Part shown: positions 42,846-50,980 of the stretch, in pieces
How positions within the stretch are numbered: the first letter of the stretch is position 1
How the letters are laid out: every line of letters starts with the position of its first letter
The notes under the pieces: model-generated
Told to the model about the DNA's origin: nothing
The model's input: only the letters and a program-made list of their open reading frames with translations
The model's database searches: none
Made by a program: the position numbers and the translations under genes
NCBI RefSeq assembly: GCF_028021195.1
Contig: NZ_CP115668.1
Span: forward strand, 62,001 to 126,000
DNA from: Cutibacterium equinum
GTDB lineage: Bacteria; Actinomycetota; Actinomycetes; Propionibacteriales; Propionibacteriaceae
Direction of reading: 5' to 3'
DNA: 64,000 bases

Positions 42846-44182
42846 CGACGATGGCTCAGCGGGCTGGTCTCCCAAGCTCCCAGCCTTCCCGGGCCGCAGT
42901 GTGGTTCGTGAAGTTCCTCCTCATCCTGTTGCCGTTCGCCTCGGCGTGGGCGTCGACGACCACCATTGCCGGGTTGCCCCCGGTACGTCTGCTGGTTGTC
43001 GTCTTGGTCCTGGCAGCTCTGGCGGCGCGTCCCCGGGTCGAGATCGTCTCCCAGGTACTCATCGCCGTTGGCATGTTCTGGATCGCGATGGGCGTGTTCC
43101 TCATGAGGGATGCCGAGGGGTTCAAGGAGATTCTGGGAGTTCTCGTCGGCCTGTTGACGATGATTTCCGTGACCCTCGTCGGTCACGAGTTGTCATGGAT
43201 CATCCTCATGTGCCGGGCGTGGCTTGGTGGCGTCATCATCGCGATCCTGCCCGGCCTGTATGAGATCGCCACGGGCACGCACATGCCGAACTACCGCTTG
43301 GGTGCCCCCGCCTATGTCCGTAAAACGGCAACCGACATTGCCTCCTTCATGGTCAACCCCAACCTCTTCGCCTACTTCCTCACGGCCGGCATGGTGGCGC
43401 TCATTGTTGGATGGCAGCTCGAGAAAGGCTGGCTGAGGTGGGCCTACTTCAGCGTCGCCCTCCTCGTGCCACCGGTGACCTGGTTCACCGGGTCTCGACT
43501 CTGCTTGGCGGCCTGTGTGGTGCTGTTGGCCTGGATGTGCGTGCGCTCCCGGGTCCTGACGATGATCGCAGCCATCGGGGCATGCGCGGGTGCCGTTGTC
43601 GTCATCGCTGCTGGGATGATTCCCCAGCTCATCGACGCCTACAACACCTTCATCGTCAACCTCAACTCGAACTCCGGTCAGACTCGTCTGCACCTGTACC
43701 AGAACGCTGGATGGATGTTCGTCAACACCAAGGGTGTCGGTATCGGACCGGGCCGCTACACGCAGGAGGTCGCTGGGGCGCCGTGGCGCACTTACGGTGC
43801 GATCGATCCGCACAACGGTTTCACCGAGGTCTTCGTCGGCTACGGCATGCTTGTCGGCGTCATCCTTGTCGCCCTGGCCCTCGCTGCCCTCATCGCAGCC
43901 ATCCGCCGTGCTGGCGGACGCCCCGGCTACACCGAGACGGTCCTGCTGCAGGCGGTGGGTGTGAGCCTGTTGCTGTGCCCAGTGCTTGCCATGGCCAACA
44001 GTTCCTACCTCAAGGCCCCGGTCGTCTGGGCCCAGATGGCCACCATCGCGCTGTGGTGCCAGTACCTGCTCCGGCCCGACCTCATTGTGCACAGGTCTGC
44101 GCGGTACCAGATCGACGGCCAGCGACGCCTTCCGCGTCGGCGTCGGGTCCTGGCCCGCGCCATTTCTGCCGACCAGAAGTGA
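42842..44182 (+). CDS. O-antigen ligase/polymerase-like membrane protein 2
   Basis: 446 residues, about ten helices. FTGSRLCLAACVVLLAWM and the outer loop with GIGPGRYTQEVAG, then DPHNGFTEVFVGYGMLVGVI, are Wzy_C-family features. It is coupled to the GT4 gene. It should polymerise or transfer undecaprenyl-linked glycan outside the membrane. It is clearly distinct in sequence from the three other paralogues in the locus. Confidence 0.82.
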   Translation: MTTMAQRAGLPSSQPSRAAVWFVKFLLILLPFASAWASTTTIAGLPPVRLLVVVLVLAALAARPRVEIVSQVLIAVGMFWIAMGVFLMRDAEGFKEILGVLVGLLTMISVTLVGHELSWIILMCRAWLGGVIIAILPGLYEIATGTHMPNYRLGAPAYVRKTATDIASFMVNPNLFAYFLTAGMVALIVGWQLEKGWLRWAYFSVALLVPPVTWFTGSRLCLAACVVLLAWMCVRSRVLTMIAAIGACAGAVVVIAAGMIPQLIDAYNTFIVNLNSNSGQTRLHLYQNAGWMFVNTKGVGIGPGRYTQEVAGAPWRTYGAIDPHNGFTEVFVGYGMLVGVILVALALAALIAAIRRAGGRPGYTETVLLQAVGVSLLLCPVLAMANSSYLKAPVVWAQMATIALWCQYLLRPDLIVHRSARYQIDGQRRLPRRRRVLARAISADQK

Positions 44183-44307
44183 GTCCCCGCACATCTGAGA
44201 GCCGATATCCGGTGGCGTGTCAGGGGTGCTGGGAGTGGCCCTGTCAACACCGTGCTCCGGGCACGAGTAGGCTTGCCACGATGCAACCGGCATGAAAGGC
44301 GTCCCAC

Positions 44308-44925
44308 ATGGGTGAACCACGGATCATCGACACCGCCGATCTGGACGACGGTGTGACCATCGGCGACGGTTCGTCGATCTGGCACCTCTCCCAAGTCCGC
44401 AGTGAAGCCGTCCTCGGACGCAACGTCGTGGTGGGCCGTGGTGCCTACATCGGAGAGGGGGTCCACGTCGGCGACAACTGCAAGATCCAGAATTACGCGC
44501 TGGTCTACGAGCCCGCGAAGCTGGAGGACGGGGTCTTCATCGGCCCTGCGGTGGTTCTCACCAACGATCACTTCCCGCGCGCCATCAACCCCGACGGCTC
44601 CCTCAAGTCGGCTGACGACTGGGAGCAGGTGGGCGTGACATGCAAACGTGGCTGCGCCATTGGTGCCCGCTCGGTGTGCGTCGCCCCTGTCACCATCGGT
44701 GAATGGGCCACGGTGGCAGCCGGATCGGTCGTCACCAAGGACGTCCCGGCCTACGCCCTCGTAGCTGGCGTTCCGGCCCGGCGGATCAAGTGGGTGGGTC
44801 GTTCTGGCTTCCCGCTGGACCCCGACGGCGAGAACACCTGGATCGACTCGCGTACTGGAGACCGGTTCGTCGAGGATCCCGAGACCGACACGCTGACCCT
44901 CGTCAGCGAGGGCGAGCAGGCCTGA
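44308..44925 (+). CDS. wbpD: UDP-GlcNAc3NA N-acetyltransferase (WbpD-like left-handed beta-helix)
   Basis: 205 residues made of hexapeptide repeats ([LIV]-G-x4), for example [35 protein letters not shown] and [20 protein letters not shown]. The catalytic His region is [20 protein letters not shown], typical of WbpD/WlbB, which acetylate the 3-amino group of UDP-2-acetamido-3-amino-glucuronate with acetyl-CoA. It is followed by WbpE- and WbpB-like genes, so the assignment is strong. The C-terminal 35 residues form an extra tail. Confidence 0.88.
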   Translation: MGEPRIIDTADLDDGVTIGDGSSIWHLSQVRSEAVLGRNVVVGRGAYIGEGVHVGDNCKIQNYALVYEPAKLEDGVFIGPAVVLTNDHFPRAINPDGSLKSADDWEQVGVTCKRGCAIGARSVCVAPVTIGEWATVAAGSVVTKDVPAYALVAGVPARRIKWVGRSGFPLDPDGENTWIDSRTGDRFVEDPETDTLTLVSEGEQA

Positions 44926-45010
44926 GGCCGTCGTCCCCATCCATGCCCTTCGTGGGTGCCACGGCGCCCACAAACCAGACATCCCGTACGAACAGTTAGG
45001 AGCTTTCAAC

Positions 45011-46123
45011 GTGACAGCCCAGTTCATTCCTCCTGCCAAGCCGATCCTTGGTGACGACGAGCGCAAGGCCGTCGACGAGGTCATCGCCTCTGGCATGGTC
45101 GCCCAGGGTCCCCAGGTCCACGCCTTCGAGGAGGAGTTCTCCTCCCAGGTCGTCGATGGGGTCCACTGCGTGGCCGTCAACTCGGGCACCTCCGCCCTGC
45201 ACATTGGTCTGCTGGCATCCGACATCGGTGCGGGCGACGAAGTCATCGTCCCCTCCTTCACCTTTGCCGCCACCGGCAACTCCGTCGCCCTGGCCGGGGC
45301 TACGCCGGTCTTCGCCGACGTCGACCCGGTGACCTTCAACCTGGACCCGGCCTCCATCGAAGCCTCCATCACCGACAAGACCGCCGCGATCATGCCGGTG
45401 CACCTCTACGGCCTTCCCGCAAACATGCCGGAGATTCTCAAGATCGCCGAGAAGCACGGCCTCAAGGTCTTCGAGGATTCCGCCCAGGCTCACGCCGCCA
45501 GCATCGACGGCAAGCACGTCGGTACCTTCGGTACTTTCGGCGCTTTCTCCTTCTACCCGACCAAGAACATGACCTCAGGTGAGGGCGGCATGATCACCAC
45601 CTCCGATCCTCAGGTCGCTCGCAAGGCCGCCATGATTCGCAACCAGGGCATGGAGAAGCGCTACGCCAACGAGTACGTCGGTCTCAACAACCGCATGACC
45701 GACATTCACGCCTCCATCGGTCGCGTTCAGCTCACCAAGCTGGCCGGCTGGACGAAGACCCGTCAGGACAACGCGGCCTTCCTGTCGGAGAACATCACCG
45801 AGGTCGTCACCCCCGTCGTCCCGGAGGGTTACGTGCACGTGTACCACCAGTACACGATTCGTCTCGAAGGAGCCACCGGGCAGGAGCGCGACCGCTTCGT
45901 CACCGCCCTCAAGGAGGAGCATCAGGTTGGTTCGGGCGTCTACTACCCGATCCCGAACCACCGTCTGCCGTCGCTGGCCCCCTACGCCCCCGGCCTCGAG
46001 CTGCCGAACACCGAGAAGGTTGCCGCCGAGTGCGTGTCACTGCCGGTCCACCCCTCCCTGTCCCAGGCTGACCTCGAGCGCATCGTCGCCGGTGTCAACG
46101 CTTGTGCGAAGGCAGGTGCCTGA
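45011..46123 (+). CDS. wbpE: DegT/DnrJ/EryC1/StrS aminotransferase (WbpE-like)
   Basis: 370 residues from GTG with TTAGGAGC upstream. PLP enzyme of the sugar aminotransferase family. The Lys forming the internal aldimine lies in SFYPTKNMTSGEGGM. VNSGTSALHIGLLASDIGAG and FEDSAQAHAA (the PLP-binding Asp) are also conserved. WbpE transfers an amino group from glutamate to C3 of UDP-3-keto-GlcNAcA. It overlaps the WbpB-like gene by one base (TGATG), in keeping with the known coupling of the two reactions. Confidence 0.9.
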   Translation: MTAQFIPPAKPILGDDERKAVDEVIASGMVAQGPQVHAFEEEFSSQVVDGVHCVAVNSGTSALHIGLLASDIGAGDEVIVPSFTFAATGNSVALAGATPVFADVDPVTFNLDPASIEASITDKTAAIMPVHLYGLPANMPEILKIAEKHGLKVFEDSAQAHAASIDGKHVGTFGTFGAFSFYPTKNMTSGEGGMITTSDPQVARKAAMIRNQGMEKRYANEYVGLNNRMTDIHASIGRVQLTKLAGWTKTRQDNAAFLSENITEVVTPVVPEGYVHVYHQYTIRLEGATGQERDRFVTALKEEHQVGSGVYYPIPNHRLPSLAPYAPGLELPNTEKVAAECVSLPVHPSLSQADLERIVAGVNACAKAGA

Positions 46124-47115
46124 TGGCGAATCTGCGCGCCGGCATGGTCGGCATCGGCTCGATGGGCAAGAACCACGTCCGCAACCTGCGCGCCATCGAC
46201 GGCGTCGACCTGGTTGCGATTGCGGACGCCTCCGGCAAGGACCCGTTCGGGGTCGCCGGTGATCTGCCCATTCTTCCCGACGTCGACGCGGTCATCGAGG
46301 CTGGAGTCGACTACTGCGTCGTCGCCGCCCCGACCAAGTTCCACGAGGAGATCGGTCTCAAGCTGGCAGAAGCGGGGGTTCACGCCCTCATCGAGAAGCC
46401 ACTGGCCTACGACACCGCCTCCGCCACCCGTCTGGCTGAGGCCTTCGAGAGCAAGGGTCTCATCGCCGCCGTCGGTCACATCGAGCGGTACAACCCGGCC
46501 CTGCAGTCGCTGCGCAAGCGTCTGGAGAACGGTGACCTCGGCGAGGTTTACCAGGTGGCCACCCGCCGTCAGGGCCCGTTCCCGGCTCGTATCGCTGACG
46601 TCGGCGTCGTCAAGGACCTCGCCAGCCACGACATCGACCTCACCGCATGGGTCACCCAGCGTGAGTTCGAGCTGGTTGCCGCCCGCAGCATCTTCAAGGC
46701 TGGCCGCGCCTACGAAGACATGGTTTCGGCGACCTGCCAGCTCTCCGGTGGGCTCATGAGCAACCACCTCGTCAACTGGCTGACCCCCTCCAAGGAGCGT
46801 CGCACCTTCGTGACCGGCGAGAAGGGCATGTTCGTCGCGGACACCCTGACCGCCGACCTCGCCTTCTACTCCAACGCCAAGGTTGCGACGGTGTGGGACG
46901 AGATCGCCAACTTCCGTGGTGTTGCCGAGGGTGACGTCACCAGATTCGCGATCCCCAAGCCTGAGCCGCTGCGCACCGAGCACGAGACCTTCCGTGACGC
47001 CGTGCTGGGCAAGGATTCCGACATCGTGACGATGGCCCAGGGCGCCAAGGTTGTCCAGGTCTGCGAGGCGATGATCACCTCCGCATCGACCGGGGAGTTC
47101 GTCAAGATCTCCTGA
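46123..47115 (+). CDS. wbpB: Gfo/Idh/MocA oxidoreductase (WbpB-like)
   Basis: 330 residues. N-terminal Rossmann motif GMVGIGSMGKNHVRNLRAI and the EKPLA motif at about 93-97 (the conserved Lys of this family). AAVGHIERYNPALQSLRK is typical of nucleotide-sugar 3-dehydrogenases such as WbpB/WlbA. It oxidises C3 of UDP-GlcNAcA with NAD for the WbpE transamination. A strong hairpin terminator follows 13 bases after the stop. Confidence 0.88.
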   Translation: MANLRAGMVGIGSMGKNHVRNLRAIDGVDLVAIADASGKDPFGVAGDLPILPDVDAVIEAGVDYCVVAAPTKFHEEIGLKLAEAGVHALIEKPLAYDTASATRLAEAFESKGLIAAVGHIERYNPALQSLRKRLENGDLGEVYQVATRRQGPFPARIADVGVVKDLASHDIDLTAWVTQREFELVAARSIFKAGRAYEDMVSATCQLSGGLMSNHLVNWLTPSKERRTFVTGEKGMFVADTLTADLAFYSNAKVATVWDEIANFRGVAEGDVTRFAIPKPEPLRTEHETFRDAVLGKDSDIVTMAQGAKVVQVCEAMITSASTGEFVKIS

Positions 47116-47128
47116 CGCATCGCTCATG

Positions 47129-47159
47129 ATCGGGCCGGGTCATCGAGGCCCGGCCCGAT
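47129..47159 (+). terminator. Terminator after the wbpD-wbpE-wbpB run
   Basis: ATCGGGCCGGG (47129-47139) and CCCGGCCCGAT (47149-47159) form a perfect 11 bp stem with a 9 nt loop, followed by a short T-rich stretch (tgtgttcc). Confidence 0.8.
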
Positions 47160-47222
47160 TGTGTTCCCCGATACCTTCGGTCTGGGTGCAGCAGCTGAGT
47201 CACCGGCGGCTTTGACGGTAGG

Positions 47223-48593
47223 GTGGCGGATATCTTTGGTCACCACGAATCCCCCAACGGCCCACGGGTCGTGACGTCATGGCGCTCGGCCGACCCCGCC
47301 CAACGGTTCAGCGGGGCGGCCGAGGTTGTTGTCGCATGCCTTTTTCTCACGTGTACCTATGTCACGGTCAGTCAGCCACTGTTCGGCAATGGCGCGTACC
47401 CGCTGATGCTCCCCCTCTTCGGGGTAGCTGCTGTGGTGCTGGAGGTGTTGTGCATCGTCAGGGATGCACGGGGGATACCCACGCCGCGTGAGTGGTCCGG
47501 TCCCCTCACCGTCGTGGTGGGCAGTTTCGTGGCGCTGTTGGCCTGGGCTGCGGCCTCGATCCCCCTCCATGACCATGTCGTCTACGACGATTCCATGGGG
47601 ATCATCAGGGACGTGCCCCTCTATGCCCTCGTCGTGCCCCTTGCCGAGGCGACGATGACGATTCTCGTCGCGGTTTTCGCGTGCCGACTCATCGTGGTGG
47701 ACAACCTCGAAGCAGCGTTGTGGCGACTGTCCATGCTGATGGCGGTCGCGAACCCCATTGGGCTGGTCAGCGAATCCGCGGCAGGTCATACGGTGGGATG
47801 GCGAGTCGCCACCAAGCTCGGTGGTGCCGCAGTCTTCCACGTGCTGCTGATCCTCGCGCTGGCCGTTGCCGTCGACGCCGTCATCGCTGACCGTCATCGG
47901 GTCATCTCCAGCCTGGCCGTCGTCAGCCATGTGGGCTGTCTGGCGCTGTCCGGGTCTCGTGCCGGGACCATCTGCCTGGCCCTGTTCGTCGTCGGTCTAC
48001 TCGTCTTCGGACGCTCTCAGAGCACGAGAACGCGCAAGCAATGGGCCATCCTTGCGACCGCGGGTACAGCGGGGGCCGGAGTCGCCATCTGGCTCGTGTC
48101 GACGCTGCGGACGGGCTCCCTGGTGGACCCAGATCGTGCGAAGACCTGGGCCTTGGTGGGGCGTCTCGTCCTCACCTCACCGAGTCGTTTCCTGGCGGGA
48201 ACCGGCTACGGGACCATCTGGCCGTGGTTCATCCTTGAGTCCACCTTCATGCCCGGGTCCTCCCACGGGATGCGCCAGACCCTGTACGGTCACAGCCTTC
48301 CGCACGCTCACAGCCTGGTCGCCCAGGTGATGGGGGAACTCGGGGTGATTGGTCTTGCCCTGCTGCTGGTCAGCCTGGGCACCGTCATCGCAGTGTGCGT
48401 CAAGGGGATTCGCGGGGATTACCGGGTGCTGTGCCTCGGAGTGCTCGCAACGTTCCCCGCCTTCCTGATGGACACATATCTCATCAAGAACTTCCCGGTC
48501 GCGCTGTTCTGGTGGTTCTTCACTCTGGTCGTGTGCCGACTCGTGACGACCGCTGAGAAGGATTCTCGCGAGGACGTGCGTTCCGACCGCTGA
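47223..48593 (+). CDS. O-antigen ligase/polymerase-like membrane protein 3
   Basis: 456 residues from a GTG; no clear ribosome binding site, so the start is uncertain. About ten helices. SGSRAGTICLALFVVGLLV, then an outer loop with GTGYGTIWPWF and HSLPHAHSLVAQVMGELGVI, ending VALFWWFFTLVVCRL. This layout is closest to the 38623 paralogue (both have a DTYL(I/L)KNF segment near the C-terminus). It stands alone between the wbp terminator and the broken peptide transporter. Confidence 0.78.
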   Translation: MADIFGHHESPNGPRVVTSWRSADPAQRFSGAAEVVVACLFLTCTYVTVSQPLFGNGAYPLMLPLFGVAAVVLEVLCIVRDARGIPTPREWSGPLTVVVGSFVALLAWAAASIPLHDHVVYDDSMGIIRDVPLYALVVPLAEATMTILVAVFACRLIVVDNLEAALWRLSMLMAVANPIGLVSESAAGHTVGWRVATKLGGAAVFHVLLILALAVAVDAVIADRHRVISSLAVVSHVGCLALSGSRAGTICLALFVVGLLVFGRSQSTRTRKQWAILATAGTAGAGVAIWLVSTLRTGSLVDPDRAKTWALVGRLVLTSPSRFLAGTGYGTIWPWFILESTFMPGSSHGMRQTLYGHSLPHAHSLVAQVMGELGVIGLALLLVSLGTVIAVCVKGIRGDYRVLCLGVLATFPAFLMDTYLIKNFPVALFWWFFTLVVCRLVTTAEKDSREDVRSDR

Positions 48594-48828
48594 TTTGTGC
48601 GGGAGATCGCGCGCCTCCCGTGGTTTTTCCTGGGGTGAGTAAACGGATGGTACGACTGCGTACTAGCCTGAATCCGTCGTCAACCCATATCAGTGACGAT
48701 GACGTCGCCAGGTCATGGATGTCGATGCCGCGCCTGGGCAGGTTGGCTTTCCGGGGTGCCGGGGAGGTTGTGAACCCGCTACTCAGACGGACTCGTCATG
48801 CCCAGACCATGGGAAAGGAAAGAATCAG

Positions 48829-50429
48829 ATGTCCGTCGAGCCATTGGATATAGATGCCGAAGGCGTCACCCCATCTGGAAAGGCGAGGGGGTTCAGACCC
48901 AGCACTTGGTGACCGGCCCCTCACGCGACGACACGTCATTCCTCGGACATCCTGGCGGACTGCCATGGATGCTCCAGGTTGAGATGTGGGAGCGATTCTC
49001 CTGGTTCGGGATGCGGGCCATCCTCGTCTACTTCATCACCGACACTCTTGTGAATGGCGGCCTCGGCCTACCGGTCAATGCCGGTCAGGTGGTGATGGCG
49101 TCCTACGGCGCCGCGGTGTTGCTCATGACGATCCCCGGCGGCATCTTCGCCGACCGGATCCTCGGTCCGTGGGTCTCCACCCTCTGGGGCGGGCTCATCA
49201 TCATGACCGGCCACGTCATCCTGGCCATACCTCAGGTGGTGACCTCGTGGATCGGCCTCATCTGTATCGCCATCGGTACCGGCTTCATCAAGCCGAATCT
49301 GTCGACGGTCGTCGGTGGCCTCTATGACGAGGGCGATCCGCGTCGCGACCAGGGCTTCCTGTACTTCTACATGTCGATCAACATCGGCTCCCTCATCGCC
49401 CCGCTCGTCACCGGCCTGCTCAAGGACCACTACGGGTACCACGTCGGATTCATCGCGGCAGCCATCGGTATGGCCCTGGCCCTCGTGGCCTTCTTCCACG
49501 GTCGTTCCAAGCTGCGCGACTTCGCCTTCGACATTCCCAATCCGCTCGCCCCGGGTGAGGGACGCCGCATGGTCCTCAGGACCCTGGGAATCATCGCGAT
49601 CGGTGCTGTACTCGTCATCGGGTTCAAGGCCCTGCTGGGAGAGTGGACCTCGGCTATCGCCTACTCGCTGTTCACCTTCGCCACCGTGACGGCTCTGGGG
49701 TACTTCCTGACGATGTTCCGCTCCCCGAAGGTCACTGAGCGGGAGCGTGGTCACCTGTGGGCCTTCGTCCCGTTGTGGGTGGGGCAGGTGCTCTTCGTCA
49801 TGATCTTCGAGCAGGCAGCCGGAAAGATGGCCACCTTCGCCAAGGACAACACCAACGGTCACATCGCTGGTTCCGTTCTCCTCAAGCCCGAGCAGTACCA
49901 GATGATCAACCCGGCAGCCGTGCTCATCCTTGCCGGTCTGTTGGGCATGTGGTTCCGGAAGCGGGAGGGGAAGTTCCCCAACACCCCGTAGAAGTTCGCG
50001 ATCTCGGTGTTCATCATCGGGCTGACGGCTCTCATGATGGGATTCGGGTTCCAGATCTGGCCAGGCGGGGACAAGCTCGCGCCGTGGTGGTTCCTGGCCG
50101 TCGTCTTCGTCATCCAGACCGTCGCCGAGCTGTTCATGAACCCGATTGGCCTCTCGACGGCCACCAAGCTGGCCCCGAAGAAGTTCGCCTCCCAGAACAT
50201 GACCCTGTGGTTGCTGGCGGCGGCCTGCGGCCAGGGCCTGGCGTCGGTGACAATCGAGCGAACCAAGAATCTCGGTGACGTGGTGTTCTACTACGGCCTG
50301 GGCATCGTGACGATCGTTGTCGCGGTGGTGCTCTTCGCCATCGCCCCGTGGACGCAGTCGAAGATGGAGGACGTCGATCAGGCGCCCCAGGACGAGGCCG
50401 GGGTCACCCCGGAATCTGAAGGTCACTGA
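48829..50429 (+). pseudogene. POT-family proton-coupled peptide transporter, disrupted
   Basis: The native start is the ATG at 48829 with AAGGAAAG upstream (MSVEPLDIDAEGVTPSGK). The frame is lost near 48887, where a run of five G would need one more G to continue into TQHLVTGPSRDDTSFLGHPG and WMLQVEMWERFSWFGMRAIL, the POT N-terminal signature. The long middle part then ends at an in-frame TAG (49989-49991) within GKFPNTP. The rest, starting KFAISVFIIGLTALMMGFGF and ending in NPIGLSTATKLAPKKFASQN, continues in the same frame to 50429. CAG to TAG is the simplest change. With two separate lesions the gene is probably inactive, unless a downstream start and amber readthrough are used. Confidence 0.85.
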
Positions 50430-50490
50430 TCCGTCGGTGGGGGCGGGCCCATCGGGGGCACTCATAAGGTAACGGGCGGGCCCCATGTCG

Positions 50491-50540
50491 TGTGTGGTAA
50501 TCGGGGTGCTGATGGCTCCTGGTGCCATTCCCGGTGGCAG
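50491..50540 (+). repeat. Dispersed intergenic repeat, copy 2
   Basis: Starts TGTGTGGTAATCGGGGTGCT and continues into a GGTGCC/CGGTGGC-type inverted segment. It shares the TGTGGTRATCGGGGTG core with the copies at 32928, 61266 and 61428, and a shorter match with 54131. Confidence 0.5.
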
Positions 50541-50618
50541 TCGGCCTCGTCAGCAACCGATCTTCCACCAGTGTCGCGGCCCGTTGTGAAAATCCAGCCG
50601 TGGGTGTCGAAGACACGG

Positions 50619-50651
50619 CGAGGGCCGCTGCCATCGTGACAGCGGCCCTCG
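50619..50651 (-). terminator. Terminator of the fructose PTS operon
   Basis: CGAGGGCCGCTG (50619-50630) and CAGCGGCCCTCG (50640-50651) form a perfect 12 bp stem with a 9 nt loop, starting 10 bases after the ptsH stop. Confidence 0.85.
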
Positions 50652-50660
50652 TGGTCGGGA

Positions 50661-50918
50661 TCAGGCGTCGAGGTCGGACTCGATGAGATCAGCGATGGTG
50701 TTGACATCATCCTCGTTGTCACCGGAGACCGTGACCGCATCGCCGGCGCCAGCACCGAGGGTCATGATGAGCAGCACGGATTTGGCGTCGACCGGCTCGC
50801 CTCCCTCGGTGGCCAGGGTGACGGTGGAGCCGAGTTTGGCAGCCTCCTGGGAGATGACGGCGGCGGGACGTGCGTGGAGGCCGACGGAGGATCCGACCTT
50901 GACGATTCTGCTGGCCAT
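50661..50918 (-). CDS. ptsH: Phosphocarrier protein HPr
   Basis: 85 residues. SSVGLHARPAAV contains the phosphorylated His of HPr. VDAKSVLLIMTLGAGAGD contains the Ser that HPr kinase modifies in Firmicutes. It carries phosphate from enzyme I to the fructose EIIA domain encoded just upstream. The spacer to fruA holds a 10 bp tandem repeat. Confidence 0.96.
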   Translation of the reverse strand: MASRIVKVGSSVGLHARPAAVISQEAAKLGSTVTLATEGGEPVDAKSVLLIMTLGAGAGDAVTVSGDNEDDVNTIADLIESDLDA

Positions 50919-50940
50919 GATGGTGTTCCTTTCCGAGTTG

Positions 50941-50980
50941 TGTGGTTCGGCGTGGTTCGGTGTGGTTCGGTGTGGTGATG
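50941..50980 (-). repeat. 10 bp tandem repeat between fruA and ptsH
   Basis: TGTGGTTCGG, CGTGGTTCGG, TGTGGTTCGG and TGTGGTGATG follow one another: three near-identical 10 bp units and a half unit ending at the fruA stop. The array fills most of the 62 bp spacer upstream of the ptsH ribosome binding site. Confidence 0.75.
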
